The notes: a model not told the origin generated them from the letters alone. A DNA stretch of 64,000 nucleotides from Microbacterium kyungheense (GCF_006783905.1 NZ_VFPE01000002.1:62001-126000), one strand, 5' to 3'. Positions 21,938 through 31,378 are shown, counted from the first letter of the stretch. Numbers and translations are program-made.

Positions 21938-22585
21938 GTGGCCAAGCTCTACTTCCGTTACGGCGCGATGAACTCGGGCAAGTCGACGTCGCTGCTGCAG
22001 GCCGCGTACAACTACGAGGAGCGCGGGCAGCATGTGCTGCTCGCCAAGCCCGCCATCGACACCAAGGGGGCGGATCAGATCGACAGCCGCCTGGGCGTCA
22101 AGCGCACGGTCGACTTCCTGGTGCGCCCCGAGGACGACATCCGCGCGCTGTTCGCCGAGCACCGCGCACGGGTGAAGGCCGAGGCGGCCGACACCCTCGT
22201 CCCCGAGGTGCTCGAGCACGAGGTGGACGTCGCGTGCCTGCTCATCGACGAGGCGCAGTTCCTCACCCGCGAGCAGGTCGACGACCTGCTGCGGATCGTC
22301 GTGTTCGACGGCGTGCCGGTGCTCGCGTACGGGATCCGCACCGACTTCCAGACCCAGGCGTTCCCGGGCTCGGCGCGCCTGCTGGAGCTCGCGCACAGCC
22401 TGGAGGAGCTGAAGACCATCTGCCGTTGCGGCCGCAAGGCGCTGTTCAACGCCCGACTGATCGGCGGCCGGTTCGTCTTCGACGGCGATCAGGTCGCGAT
22501 CGACGAGCTGACCGCCGACCGCGTCACCTACGAGTCGCTGTGCGCAGAGGACTACCTCCGCGCTTCGGGCGGACGACTGGAGTGA
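21938..22585 (+). CDS. tdk: Thymidine kinase
   Basis: A 215-residue type II thymidine kinase for thymidine salvage. The P-loop FRYGAMNSGKST is at 5-16, Walker B is CLLIDEAQFL, and the lasso/specificity region GIRTDFQTQAFPGS is present. The zinc finger region keeps ICRCGRKA but shows fewer Cys than the classic four. The start is GTG, with TACGCT six bases upstream (21926-21931), a leaderless arrangement. It converges with the DUF1295 gene. Confidence 0.93.
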   Translation: MAKLYFRYGAMNSGKSTSLLQAAYNYEERGQHVLLAKPAIDTKGADQIDSRLGVKRTVDFLVRPEDDIRALFAEHRARVKAEAADTLVPEVLEHEVDVACLLIDEAQFLTREQVDDLLRIVVFDGVPVLAYGIRTDFQTQAFPGSARLLELAHSLEELKTICRCGRKALFNARLIGGRFVFDGDQVAIDELTADRVTYESLCAEDYLRASGGRLE

Positions 22586-22603
22586 CGGCGGGCTCCGCCG
22601 GTC

Positions 22604-23434
22604 TCAGGCCGTCTCGGCGGCCGGACGCCGCCGGTGGGGGAGCGGGACGAGCATGGACGTCGAACGCTGGTACTCCCGGTAGGCCGGGTACTTCGCCGAC
22701 GAGATCGATTCGGTGAACACCGTCGAACCGATGAACAGCACCGTCAGGAGCGCGGCGCCGACGATGGTCCAGTTGAGCCAGCTGCCGCCGTCGGTGACGA
22801 GCGCGACGGCTCCGATGGCGTAGAACGCCCACCACTGCGCCTGCTCGAAGAAGAAGTTGGGGTGGCGGCTGTACGCGAACAGTCCCGTCGTGAGGAAGCC
22901 CGGCTCCAGCGCTCCGCCGGCCGCCTTCTTGGCCTGGTGGAAGCGCCACTGCTGCTGGTCGGCGACGGTCTCGCCGATGAGGAATGCGATGAACAGCGCC
23001 GAGAAGACGGCATCCCATCCGGTGAAGGGCGAGGGATGCTGCCACGCGATGTACGCGGGCAGGCTGATGAGCACCAGCAGCGCGCTCTGGAAGAGCACGA
23101 TGAAGAAGAGGTTGAACAGCTGGAACTGCCAGCGCGTCATGCGGCCGCGCAGGATCGCCCAGCGGTAGTCCTCCATGCCGGTGTAGCCGCCCTTGCGCGC
23201 GAAGTTGTACGTCAGTCGCGCGCCCCACGCCGTCACGAGCACCGCCATCACGACCAGGCGGGTCGCGTCGGCACCCGCGATGAGCGCGGCCGCGGCGAAG
23301 ATCCACACGTAGATCACGGGCACGATCGACCAGATGCGATCGATCCACGAGGTCTCGTTCGTCACGAGGGAGGTGATCCAGCAGAAGGCCGCTGCGACAC
23401 CCGCGACGATGAGGACGAGGAGGAGGGGATCCAT
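22604..23434 (-). CDS. DUF1295 family membrane protein (steroid 5-alpha-reductase-like)
   Basis: A 276-residue membrane protein with about seven hydrophobic segments. The family signatures are NFARKGGYTGMEDYRWAILR and, near the C-terminus, GLFAYSRHPNFFFEQAQWW and AYREYQRSTSMLVP. Related proteins include steroid reductases and isoprenylcysteine methyltransferases; the substrate here is unknown. The ATG is preceded on the minus strand by TAGCCT (23441-23446), six bases away. The C-terminal RR-rich tail (PHRRRPAAETA) is short. Confidence 0.87.
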   Translation of the reverse strand: MDPLLLVLIVAGVAAAFCWITSLVTNETSWIDRIWSIVPVIYVWIFAAAALIAGADATRLVVMAVLVTAWGARLTYNFARKGGYTGMEDYRWAILRGRMTRWQFQLFNLFFIVLFQSALLVLISLPAYIAWQHPSPFTGWDAVFSALFIAFLIGETVADQQQWRFHQAKKAAGGALEPGFLTTGLFAYSRHPNFFFEQAQWWAFYAIGAVALVTDGGSWLNWTIVGAALLTVLFIGSTVFTESISSAKYPAYREYQRSTSMLVPLPHRRRPAAETA

Positions 23435-23479
23435 GAGGTCAGGCTACCGCTCCGCGGACGACATGCGGCGTCACGCGGG

Positions 23480-23519
23480 TTGCCTGTGGTCCGACCACAC
23501 GTTATCGTGGTCTGACCAC
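23480..23519 (+). promoter_or_regulatory. Promoter of the lld operon with two operator palindromes
   Basis: A TTGCCT -35 (23480-23485) and TATCGT -10 (23503-23508) are separated by 17 bp. Two copies of the perfect palindrome GTGGTCNGACCAC lie at 23486-23498 (inside the promoter spacer) and 23507-23519 (over the -10 end and start site). Their centres are 21 bp apart, two helix turns. The half-site TGGTC is typical for FadR-type GntR regulators such as LldR and PdhR, so the next gene probably represses its own operon here. Confidence 0.85.
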
Positions 23520-23559
23520 ACGGCGCGGATGCCGTGTCCCGACATGGATGAGGAGATCC

Positions 23560-24339
23560 GTGACTGGAATCCCCACGCGATCCAGCGCGTCGCCGACTGC
23601 GGCGGCCGCGCCCGCAGCGCGCGCGTGGCGCGTCGTGCTCGAGCGGATCGAGACGGATCTGCTCGACGGCACGCTGCGCCCCGGCGATCGGCTTCCGCCC
23701 GAGCGCGAGCTGTCGGCGACGCTCGGCGTCGGCCGGTCCAGCGTGCGCGAGGCGCTGCGCGTCCTGGAGGTCATGGGCCTCATCCGCACGGGCACCGGCT
23801 CAGGCCCCACGTCCGGCGCCATCATCATCGCCACGCCCCAGGGCGGGATGTCGGCGCTGCTGCGGCTGCAGGTCGCGGCGCAGGGGTTCCCGTTCGACGA
23901 CGTCGTCGCGACCCGCCTCGTCCTCGAATCGGCCGTCGTCGAGGCCCTCGCCGCCGACCCCGGCCGCTCCACCGCCGACGCCCGCGACATCCTGGTCGCG
24001 ATGGACGCCGACGACCTGACCGTGCCCGAGTTCCTCGCCCTCGATGCGCAGCTGCACCTCGCATTGGCGGAAGCATCGGGCAACGTCGTGATCGCGGCGA
24101 TGATGGCGGGCCTGCGCACCGCCATCGAGTCGTACGTGCAGGCCGGCGCCGCCGGGATCGCGGAGTGGGAGCCTGCTGCCGCACGCCTGCGCCGCGAGCA
24201 CCACGCCATCCTCGACGCCGTGGACGCCGGTGACGGCGCCCGCGCGCGCACGCTCGTCCACGATCACATCGCCGGCTACTACGAGGCTGCGGGACTCGCG
24301 CCCGCGGCCGCCGGCATCCCGGATCTCACCCGCCCCTGA
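23560..24339 (+). CDS. lldR: FadR-family GntR regulator, probable lactate-responsive repressor
   Basis: A 259-residue regulator if it starts at GTG 23560, which has GAGGAG five bases before it; an ATG at 23548 is possible but lacks a ribosome binding site. The winged helix contains [37 protein letters not shown]. The C-terminal FCD ligand domain has the metal/ligand residues in [15 protein letters not shown] and [14 protein letters not shown]. lldD follows after 17 bp. Two palindromes on the promoter are the likely binding sites. Lactate as the inducer is inferred from the neighbour. Confidence 0.87.
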   Translation: MTGIPTRSSASPTAAAAPAARAWRVVLERIETDLLDGTLRPGDRLPPERELSATLGVGRSSVREALRVLEVMGLIRTGTGSGPTSGAIIIATPQGGMSALLRLQVAAQGFPFDDVVATRLVLESAVVEALAADPGRSTADARDILVAMDADDLTVPEFLALDAQLHLALAEASGNVVIAAMMAGLRTAIESYVQAGAAGIAEWEPAAARLRREHHAILDAVDAGDGARARTLVHDHIAGYYEAAGLAPAAAGIPDLTRP

Positions 24340-24356
24340 CCCCCGGAGGTACCCCC

Positions 24357-25742
24357 ATGGTCACCCGCCAGTTCCCCAAGCCCGCAGAGCTCCTCGAGCT
24401 CATGCAGTTCAAGAAGCCCGAGCTCGACGCCCGCAAGCGCCGGCTGGACGCCGCGCTCACCATCTACGACCTGCGCACCATCGCCAAGCGCCGCACGCCC
24501 AAGGCCGCGTTCGACTACACCGACGGCGCCGCCGAGGGCGAGCTGTCGCTCGCGCGCGCCCGCCAGGCGTTCGAGGACGTCGAGTTCCACCCCGACGTGC
24601 TGCGCCCGGCCGAGAGCGTCGACCTCTCCACCGAGATCCTGGGCGGGCCTTCGGCGATGCCCTTCGGCATCGCGCCGACGGGTTTCACGCGCCTCATGCA
24701 GACCGAGGGCGAGACCGCGGGCGCGGGTGCCGCCGGGGCCGCCGGCATCCCGTTCACGCTGTCGACCCTCGGCACCACGTCGATCGAGGGCGTCAAGGCC
24801 GCGAACCCGAACGGGCGCAACTGGTTCCAGCTGTACGTCATGCGCGACCGCGAGATCTCGTACGGCCTCGCCCGCCGCGCTGCCGCGGCGGGCTTCGACA
24901 CGCTCCAGTTCACGGTGGACACGCCAGTCGCCGGCGCACGGCTGCGCGACAAGCGCAACGGCTTCTCGATCCCGCCGCAGCTGACCCTCGGCACGATCAT
25001 CAACGCCATCCCGCGGCCGTGGTGGTGGTACGACTTCCTCACCACGCCGAAGCTCGAGTTCGCGTCGCTGTCGACCACCGGCGGCACCGTCGGAGAGCTG
25101 CTCGACGCGGCCATGGACCCGACCATCAGCTACGACGACCTCGCGATCATCCGCGACATCTGGCCCGGCAAGATCGTCGTCAAGGGCGTGCAGAACGTCG
25201 CCGACTCGAAGCGGCTCATCGACGCCGGTGTCGACGGCATCATCCTCTCCAACCACGGCGGACGCCAGCTCGATCGCGCGCCCATCCCGTTCCGGCTCCT
25301 GCCCGATGTCGTCCGCGAAGTGGGTCGCGATGCCACCGTGATGGTCGACACCGGCATCATGAATGGCGCCGACATCGTCGCCTCGATCGCCCTGGGCGCG
25401 AAGTTCACGCTCATCGGGCGCGCGTACCTCTACGGCCTGATGGCCGGCGGTCGCCAGGGCGTCGACCGCACGATCGCGATCCTCCGCAGCGAGATCGAGC
25501 GCACCATGAAGCTGCTCGGCGTCTCGTCGATCGCCGAGCTTGAGCCCCGCCACGTCACGCAGCTGCAGCGCCTCGTTCCGGTCTCGGCGCCCGTCGCCGC
25601 CGCGGCTTCGGCTGCATCGGCCCCGCGTGCCGCGCGTTCCGCGGGCGGTACGGCTGCGAAGACCGCCGCCTCGAGCGCCGGGAAGGCGGATGCCGCGGCG
25701 CCCCGCGCGGCGAAGCCCGCCGCGTCGCGCGCCAAGGCCTGA
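24357..25742 (+). CDS. lldD: FMN-dependent L-lactate dehydrogenase / alpha-hydroxy acid oxidase
   Basis: A 461-residue flavoprotein that oxidises L-lactate to pyruvate, probably feeding the quinone pool. The FMN/TIM-barrel signatures are [33 protein letters not shown], and the active-site SNHGGRQLD (His about 300). ATG has GGAGG nine bases upstream. Unusually, residues about 407-461 form a low-complexity tail of Ala, Lys, Arg, Pro and Ser (such as [16 protein letters not shown]), like the tails of histone H1-like or ribosome-associated proteins. Co-transcribed with lldR. It could oxidise other 2-hydroxy acids. Confidence 0.92.
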   Translation: MVTRQFPKPAELLELMQFKKPELDARKRRLDAALTIYDLRTIAKRRTPKAAFDYTDGAAEGELSLARARQAFEDVEFHPDVLRPAESVDLSTEILGGPSAMPFGIAPTGFTRLMQTEGETAGAGAAGAAGIPFTLSTLGTTSIEGVKAANPNGRNWFQLYVMRDREISYGLARRAAAAGFDTLQFTVDTPVAGARLRDKRNGFSIPPQLTLGTIINAIPRPWWWYDFLTTPKLEFASLSTTGGTVGELLDAAMDPTISYDDLAIIRDIWPGKIVVKGVQNVADSKRLIDAGVDGIILSNHGGRQLDRAPIPFRLLPDVVREVGRDATVMVDTGIMNGADIVASIALGAKFTLIGRAYLYGLMAGGRQGVDRTIAILRSEIERTMKLLGVSSIAELEPRHVTQLQRLVPVSAPVAAAASAASAPRAARSAGGTAAKTAASSAGKADAAAPRAAKPAASRAKA

Positions 25743-25749
25743 CCCCTCG

Positions 25750-25800
25750 GCTCGCCTGTCACGAACGGTGCGTCATCCGCGCCATCCGTGACAGGCGAGC
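25750..25800 (+). terminator. Long stem-loop after lldD
   Basis: A perfect 14-bp stem (GCTCGCCTGTCACG with CGTGACAGGCGAGC) encloses a 23-nt loop, 8 bp after the lldD stop and 25 bp from the convergent HAD gene. There is no T run. It probably separates the two converging units, possibly as a bidirectional terminator. Confidence 0.6.
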
Positions 25801-25824
25801 GGGATGGGCCGGCTGCTGCCGTCG

Positions 25825-26601
25825 TCAGACGCGGACGGGAAGGGTCGGGATCAGCGCCTCGAGGTACGTCACCGTGTCTTCCCAGCCGTCGACCGCGTGG
25901 CAGCGCACGCCCATCGCGAGCACGGGGTAGTCGTTGCCGTCGGGGTCGAGGCGGTCGCCCACGAACAGCATGTCGTCGAGGCTGATGCCGGTCTGCTCGG
26001 CGAGCCGGCGCATGCCGTAAGCCTTGTCGATGCCGCGCTCGGTGATGTCGACCGACGTCGAGCCGCCAGAGCGCACCTCCAGATCGGGGAGGAGCGCGGC
26101 CACCGCCGCGCGGAGCGTGTTCTTCTTCTCGCCTGTCGGGTCCCACGCCGTCTTCGCGGCGACGGGGGCCTGCTGGCCGAGTGCCGAGAACGTGATCTGC
26201 GAGCCGCGATCCTCGAGGATCTCGCCCCACGTCTCGGACTCCCACAGGCCCAGGCGGCGCGCCTCGCCCTCGACGGCCGCGAGGGCGCGCGACTTCTGGT
26301 CGTCGCTCAGCGATCGCTGGTAGATCGTGACGACGGCATCGGCCGACAGCCGGTAGTACTGGGTGCCGCAGGTGGGCAGCAGGTGCAGGCGGGCACGGGC
26401 GTCGGCGGCGTCGGCGGGGAGCCGGTCCACGACTTGCGTCGTGAACTGCGCGAGCTGCCCGCCCGAGATGACCGCCACCTCGACGCGCTCGGCAAGGGCG
26501 ACCAGCAGCTCGCCGATGCGGCCGTCGATCGGGCTCTTGGACGGCGCCAGCGTGTCGTCGAGATCGAAGGCGACGAGGCGGGGAGCGCTGCGGTCGGCCA
26601 C
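25825..26601 (-). CDS. HAD-IIB family hydrolase (phosphomannomutase-like)
   Basis: A 258-residue HAD protein. Motif I is VAFDLDDTLAPSKSPI, motif II is in VAVISGGQ, and the C-terminal motifs are RSGGSTSVDITERGIDKAYG and FVGDRLDPDGNDYPV. The cap region with GSQITFSALGQQAP resembles eukaryotic-type phosphomannomutases, but many bacterial relatives are phosphatases. The substrate is unknown. No clear Shine-Dalgarno was seen; the start is the ATG at 26601. It lies downstream of tRNA-Pro on the same strand, separated by a terminator hairpin. Confidence 0.82.
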   Translation of the reverse strand: MADRSAPRLVAFDLDDTLAPSKSPIDGRIGELLVALAERVEVAVISGGQLAQFTTQVVDRLPADAADARARLHLLPTCGTQYYRLSADAVVTIYQRSLSDDQKSRALAAVEGEARRLGLWESETWGEILEDRGSQITFSALGQQAPVAAKTAWDPTGEKKNTLRAAVAALLPDLEVRSGGSTSVDITERGIDKAYGMRRLAEQTGISLDDMLFVGDRLDPDGNDYPVLAMGVRCHAVDGWEDTVTYLEALIPTLPVRV

Positions 26602-26622
26602 GATGTCGGTCCTTTCATGAAA

Positions 26623-26648
26623 GAGGCCCCGCCTTCCGGCGGAGCCTC
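26623..26648 (-). terminator. Terminator of tRNA-Pro
   Basis: Read on the minus strand, GAGGCTCCGCC pairs with GGCGGGGCCTC around a GGAA loop, followed by TTTCAT. It begins five bases after the tRNA CCA end and is a good rho-independent terminator. Confidence 0.8.
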
Positions 26649-26652
26649 TCTG

Positions 26653-26729
<77 letters not shown>

Positions 26730-26758
26730 TTTTGCAACCCTCCGAGTCTAACCGATCG

Positions 26759-27697
26759 TCAGGGGTGCTGTTGACCACGCCGGGGAATCAGCGTGAGGAG
26801 CGAGGCCTCGGGGCGGCACGCGAAGCGGACCGGGGCGTAGATCGAGTGCCCCAGGCCGGCGCTCACGTTGAGCGGCACGGTACGTCCGAGGTGCGTCCAT
26901 TCGCTCAGCCCGCGCGCCTGCTTCAGGGGGATGTCGCAGTTCGCGACGAGCGCCCCGAATCCCGGTACGCGCACCTGGCCGCCGTGGGTGTGCCCGGCGA
27001 AGATCGCATCGGCGCCGAGGTCGACGAAATCGTCCAGCACGCGGCGGTACGGGGCGTGGGTCACGCCGAGCGTGAGGTCGCGGGCATCCATCGCGGAAAC
27101 GAGATCCGGCAGCACCTCGAGCCGGTCCCACCCCCGGTGGGCGTCGCTCACGCCGAACGCGCCGATGCGCAGACCGCCTGCCTGAACCGATCCGATCCGG
27201 TTGTTGAGGTCGAGCCAGCCGAGTTCATCGGTGAAATAGCGGTCGAGCGCTTCGGTGTCGAGCGGCTCGGCCGTGTGCGTCACCTTCGACGGACCCGTGA
27301 AGTACTTGAGCGGGTTGCGGGGTGAGGGAGCGGTGTGATCGTTCGACCCGTGCACGAAGAAGCCGGGGATGCCGCGCAGCGCGTCGAACGCGCTGCGGAG
27401 GCCCCGCAGGCCGTCCTCATGGCCCATGTTGTCGCCGGTGTTGACGATCAGATCCGGCTGCAGGTCCGCGAGGGCCGCGATCCACCGCTGCTTGCGGTGC
27501 TGCCACGGCGCCATGTGCGCGTCCGACAGGTGCAGCACGCGGATCGGAGCCGAGTCCTCGGGCAGCACCGGCACCTCGTGGACGCGGAGGGTGAACAGGT
27601 AGCGCTCGATGCCGATGCCCCACACAGCGGTGCCGACACCGACCGCCCCCACCGTGCCGAGCAGGGTGAGGGCGGTGCGCGTGGATGCCGAGGGCAC
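26759..27697 (-). CDS. Metallophosphoesterase
   Basis: A 312-residue protein with an N-terminal membrane anchor (residues 8-30) and a calcineurin-like metallophosphoesterase domain outside it. Metal-binding motifs are all present: HLSDAHM (about 57-62), NTGDN (86-90), HGSNDH, THAPYRR and FAGHTHGGQ. It is probably membrane-attached and acts on phosphoester or pyrophosphate bonds, for example in cell-wall or lipid metabolism. It starts at the stop codon of the upstream penicillin-binding protein gene, so the two are co-transcribed and perhaps coupled. Confidence 0.9.
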   Translation of the reverse strand: MPSASTRTALTLLGTVGAVGVGTAVWGIGIERYLFTLRVHEVPVLPEDSAPIRVLHLSDAHMAPWQHRKQRWIAALADLQPDLIVNTGDNMGHEDGLRGLRSAFDALRGIPGFFVHGSNDHTAPSPRNPLKYFTGPSKVTHTAEPLDTEALDRYFTDELGWLDLNNRIGSVQAGGLRIGAFGVSDAHRGWDRLEVLPDLVSAMDARDLTLGVTHAPYRRVLDDFVDLGADAIFAGHTHGGQVRVPGFGALVANCDIPLKQARGLSEWTHLGRTVPLNVSAGLGHSIYAPVRFACRPEASLLTLIPRRGQQHP

Positions 27698-30510
27698 TAG
27701 CCGTTACCGCTGCCGCGGCCGCCCCCGCCGCCACCGCAGTCGGAAGCGGTGTAGTCGACGGCGATCGACGTGTTGCGGTTCACGACCGTGCCGGACGCCG
27801 GGTTGGTGCCGGTCGCTTTGGACTGGTTCGAGTTGTCGTTCGCCGGCGTGCACGTGCCGTCGCTGACGTTGCCGAAACCTGCCTGGCGGAGCGCCCGCTT
27901 CGCGTCGTCCAGCGAGCGTCCGGAGACGTCGGGGATCGAGATGCCCTGCCCATTGCTGGGGTTGATCGTGACGGTCGTGCCGCCCGCGACCTCGCCCGCG
28001 CCGGGGTTCTGCGCGCCCACCGAGCCCGCCGGCTGGTTGGAGTCGACCTCGGGCCCGATCTCGACCGTGAACCCGGCCTCTTCGAGCTGCGCCTTGGCCG
28101 CATCCATCGTCATGCCGAGCACGTTGGGGAGCTGGACCATCTGCACCTTGGTCAGCGCGTCATCGGGCTTCGCGAACGCGTCGCCAGGATAGGCCTCGTC
28201 CACCGTGCGCTGGATCGCCTTCGAGATCGGGAAGCGGATCTGATTGAGCATGTTGCCGTTGTAGCGCGTCTTGGTGATGTCGCCACCGCCGTCGACATTG
28301 CCGACCCAGGTCGCCGTCGAGACGCGGCTGCTCGACTGAACCATCCAGGTCGTGATCTCTTCGTGCGTACCTGTCTTGCCGAGGACCGGCGTCCGGTCGC
28401 CCGGGTTGGCTCCGGCGCCGCTGCCGCCACTGGCCAGCACGCCCTGAAGCGCGTAGGCCGCGGTCGCCGCGACGTTGGGAGCGATCACCTGGGAGCACGT
28501 CCGCTCCGGCTTGGGCAGCTCGTTGCCGTCCGCGTCGGTGATGCGGTCGATCGCCTGCGGCTGGCAGTACACGCCGTTGTTGGCGATCGTGGCGTACGCC
28601 TCGGCCATCGCCATCGGCGACACGAAGTTGGTGCCGATGATCGAGTTGAGGTTGGTCATCGACACCTCCTTGCCGTTGCCCTGGGTCACGCCCATGCGCG
28701 TCGCGACGTTCTTGATGTCGCACAGGTCGAGCTTCTCGGCCATGGCGAAGAAGCCGGTGTTCAGCGAGTCCTTCGTGAACCGCATGGGCGTGCCCATGTA
28801 GCCCTTGTTGCCGCCGAAGTTCTTGATGAGGTCGTTCGCGGTGTTGTACCAGTCGCCCTCGCACGAGTTCTTCATCTTCTTGAACACGTGCAGCGTTCCG
28901 TTGAGCGTCTCGTTGACGGAGTGGCCCTTCTCGAGCCAGTCGACCAGCGTGAAGAGCTTGAACGTCGAGCCCGCGGGGAAGCCGCGGGAGTTGCCGTACG
29001 TCAGGTCTCCCGCGAAGACGAGTGACGAGTAGTTGGGATCGCTGGAGACCGCGGCATCCTCACTGAACTTCGTGTTCTGAGCGATCGCGAGGATGCGGCC
29101 GGTCGTGGCCTCGATGCTGACCGAGGTCGCGCCGAAACGGCCGGGCGAGGGCACCGTGCGTCCGATGGGCATGTCGGCGGCCGAGGGTGCGTACTGCGTC
29201 ATCGCGCTCTGGGCTGTCGCCTGCACGCGGGGGTCGAGCGTCGTGTAGACGTTGAGGCCACCGCGGGCGAGGAGCGCCTGACGGTCCTCGCGCGTCTCAC
29301 CGAAGGCGGGGTCGTTGAGGATGACGTCCTTCACGTACTGGCAGAAGTACTCCGAGCCGACGGAGTTGACGCAGCCCGTCTTGGGCGGTGTGACCGCCGG
29401 GGTGATGGGCCAGACGGCCGCCTCGACATACTGCTCGCGCGTGATCTTGCCGTCGTCGAGCATGCGGCTGAGCACGTACAGCTGACGGACCTTGGTCGAG
29501 GTGTAGCCGTCGGCGGCAGCGAACTTCTGCTCCTCGGTGATCTCGCCGGACTTCACGAGGTTGTCGAGGGCGACGAGGTTGGCTCCCTCGTCGATCACGC
29601 CGTCCGGCGCCTTGTTGAAGCTGGTGGTGCCGTCGGAGCTCCAGATCGAGCCGTCGGGCTTGTCGATGCGGAAGTTGTTGGGGTTCTGCACCATGCCGGC
29701 GAGGGTCGCGGCCTGTGCCACCGTGAGGTTCGCCGCCGTCGTGCTGAAGTACTCGCGGGCAGCCGACTCGATGCCGTAGGTCACGCCGCCCCAGTTGGCG
29801 ATGTTCATGTAGCCGAGGAGGATGTCGTTCTTCGAGTACTTCTGCTCGAGCGAGATCGCGTAGCGCATCTCCTGGAGCTTGCGCGTGTAGCCCTCCGCGC
29901 CATCGGCCGTCGTCGCGTCGCTCCAGCACTTCGCGAGCACGGCATCGCGGCTGAGCTCGACGACAGCGGCACCGGTCTCGTCGACGACGGTCTCGCCCTT
30001 GTCGTCGGTCTTGTAGACCGTCTTGGCATCCTGCTCGCACTTCTGGATCAGCACGTTCTTGACGTACTGCTGGCTGATCGATGAAGCGCCTTGGGTCTCG
30101 CTGGCGCCCTTGGCGTTGGACAGCAGGGCGCGCGCGGTGCCGATGAGGTCGATGCCGCCGTGCTGGTAGTACCGCGGATCCTCGCTCGACAGCAGCGCGT
30201 CGTACATGACGGGGCTGATCTGGTCGAAGTTGACCGGCGTGCGGTCCTGCTCCAGGAACTGGGTCAGGAGCGTCGGCTGCCCGGTGGCGGGATCCGTCGC
30301 GTAGAAGTTGCTGGGGAGCATGAGCTTGTCGAGTTCGAGGACGCTCGGGAGGTTGTCGAACATCGTGATCGCGCGCTCTGCCGCGGTGCTCGTGATCGCG
30401 ACCGCGGGGGTGACGGTCGCGGCGATGAGGACACCGGCTGCGGCACTGAGGCCGACGAGTCCGGCGAGACCGCCGAGCACGCCGGTGGCCGTGCGTTTGG
30501 TATCAGGCAT
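27697..30510 (-). CDS. ponA: Class A penicillin-binding protein with PASTA domains
   Basis: A bifunctional peptidoglycan glycosyltransferase/transpeptidase of 937 residues from the ATG at 30510 (a start at 30549 would add 13). After one TM helix come the GT51 motifs SSEDPRYYQHGG, GASSISQQYVKN and RKLQEMRYA, then the transpeptidase motifs AGSTFK (catalytic Ser), SLN and GKTGTH. Two PASTA repeats (VQLPNVLGMTMDAAKAQLEE and ISIPDVSGRSLDDAKRALRQ) and a Gly-rich end follow. TACGAT on the minus strand (30518-30523) seven bases before the ATG favours this start and a leaderless mRNA. Confidence 0.94.
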   Translation of the reverse strand: MPDTKRTATGVLGGLAGLVGLSAAAGVLIAATVTPAVAITSTAAERAITMFDNLPSVLELDKLMLPSNFYATDPATGQPTLLTQFLEQDRTPVNFDQISPVMYDALLSSEDPRYYQHGGIDLIGTARALLSNAKGASETQGASSISQQYVKNVLIQKCEQDAKTVYKTDDKGETVVDETGAAVVELSRDAVLAKCWSDATTADGAEGYTRKLQEMRYAISLEQKYSKNDILLGYMNIANWGGVTYGIESAAREYFSTTAANLTVAQAATLAGMVQNPNNFRIDKPDGSIWSSDGTTSFNKAPDGVIDEGANLVALDNLVKSGEITEEQKFAAADGYTSTKVRQLYVLSRMLDDGKITREQYVEAAVWPITPAVTPPKTGCVNSVGSEYFCQYVKDVILNDPAFGETREDRQALLARGGLNVYTTLDPRVQATAQSAMTQYAPSAADMPIGRTVPSPGRFGATSVSIEATTGRILAIAQNTKFSEDAAVSSDPNYSSLVFAGDLTYGNSRGFPAGSTFKLFTLVDWLEKGHSVNETLNGTLHVFKKMKNSCEGDWYNTANDLIKNFGGNKGYMGTPMRFTKDSLNTGFFAMAEKLDLCDIKNVATRMGVTQGNGKEVSMTNLNSIIGTNFVSPMAMAEAYATIANNGVYCQPQAIDRITDADGNELPKPERTCSQVIAPNVAATAAYALQGVLASGGSGAGANPGDRTPVLGKTGTHEEITTWMVQSSSRVSTATWVGNVDGGGDITKTRYNGNMLNQIRFPISKAIQRTVDEAYPGDAFAKPDDALTKVQMVQLPNVLGMTMDAAKAQLEEAGFTVEIGPEVDSNQPAGSVGAQNPGAGEVAGGTTVTINPSNGQGISIPDVSGRSLDDAKRALRQAGFGNVSDGTCTPANDNSNQSKATGTNPASGTVVNRNTSIAVDYTASDCGGGGGGRGSGNG

Positions 30511-30620
30511 AGGCTTGATCGTAGGGGAGATACCTGGGCGATCCATCAAGGACTCTCAGCCGACAAAGGTGTTTCCCAGCCTTCATCAGCCGTCACTTTC
30601 CGCACACTCGAGGAGTCGCG

Positions 30621-30836
30621 ATGACGACGTGGGAGTACCTCACCACGCCCCTTCTGATCCACAACACCGCCGCGATCCTCAACAACTGGGGCAAGCAGGG
30701 CTGGGAGCTCGTCCAGATCGTCCCCGGGCCCGAGGGCGGACTGGTCGCGTACTTCAAGCGTCCGTCGGGTGGCGGGCAGCAGAACGCCGGACTGGATGCC
30801 GCGGCGCAGGCAGCCCGTCAGTTCGAGGGAGAGTGA
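30621..30836 (+). CDS. Small DUF4177-like protein
   Basis: A 71-residue soluble protein, MTTWEYLTTPLLIHNTAAIL to a C-terminal acidic end. The core EYLTTPLLI...ILNNWGKQGWELVQIV...GLVAYFKRP matches the DUF4177 pattern (a Trp-Glu-Tyr start, and QGWELV in the middle). Function is unknown. The start ATG has GAGGAG seven to eight bases upstream. The RidA gene begins 2 bp after the stop, so both are probably one unit. Confidence 0.82.
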   Translation: MTTWEYLTTPLLIHNTAAILNNWGKQGWELVQIVPGPEGGLVAYFKRPSGGGQQNAGLDAAAQAARQFEGE

Positions 30837-30838
30837 CC

Positions 30839-31306
30839 GTGGCCGTCAGCGAACGTCTCGCCGAGCTCGGCATCGAGCTGCCCTCCGTCGTGCCGCCGGT
30901 GGCCGCCTATGTGCCCGCCAAGGCGCACGGCGACCTCGTCTACACCGCCGGCCAGCTGCCCATGGTGGCCGGCGCGCTGCCGGCGACCGGTAAGGTCGGC
31001 GAGGGGCACGGCCTCGTGCCCGCCGGTGACGCGAAGACCTATGCGCGCCAGAGCGCCCTCAACGCGATCGCGGCGGCGGCCGCCGCCGTGGGCGGGGTCG
31101 ACCGCCTCACCGGTGTGCTGAAGGTCACCGGCTTCGTCGCGTCGGTGCCCGAGTTCACCGGTCAGCCGGGGGTCATCAACGGCGCGAGCGAGGTGCTCGG
31201 CGAGATCTTCGGCGATGCCGGCCGTCACGCCCGGTCCGCCGTCGGCGTGCCCGTGCTGCCGCTGGACGCGCCGGTCGAGGTCGAGGTCGTCTTCTCGTTC
31301 GCCTGA
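30839..31306 (+). CDS. RidA family protein
   Basis: A 155-residue member of the RidA/YjgF family. Core features are GDLVYTAGQLPMV, an alanine-rich helix NAIAAAAAAVGGVDRL, KVTGFVASVPEF and a C-terminal RSAVGVPVLPLDAPVEVEVVFSF, which carries the arginine needed in active imine/enamine deaminases. The family removes reactive 2-aminoacrylate-type products. The GTG start is preceded by GAGGGAGAG. It is longer than typical 130-residue RidA, as in the RidA-like subgroup found next to DUF4177 genes. Confidence 0.86.
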   Translation: MAVSERLAELGIELPSVVPPVAAYVPAKAHGDLVYTAGQLPMVAGALPATGKVGEGHGLVPAGDAKTYARQSALNAIAAAAAAVGGVDRLTGVLKVTGFVASVPEFTGQPGVINGASEVLGEIFGDAGRHARSAVGVPVLPLDAPVEVEVVFSFA

Positions 31307-31332
31307 GCCCTACTCGCTCGTCAGGAACGACA

Positions 31333-31369
31333 GAGGGGATGCCGCAGCCCTGGGCTGCGGCATCCCCTC
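31333..31369. terminator. Bidirectional terminator between the RidA gene and acs
   Basis: A perfect 17-bp stem (GAGGGGATGCCGCAGCC) with a three-base CTG loop stands between the two converging genes. On the plus strand it is followed by TTCTCGTCCTT. It shares the GGGATGCCGC core with the hairpins at 18191 and 33654. Confidence 0.8.
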
Positions 31370-31378
31370 TTCTCGTCC

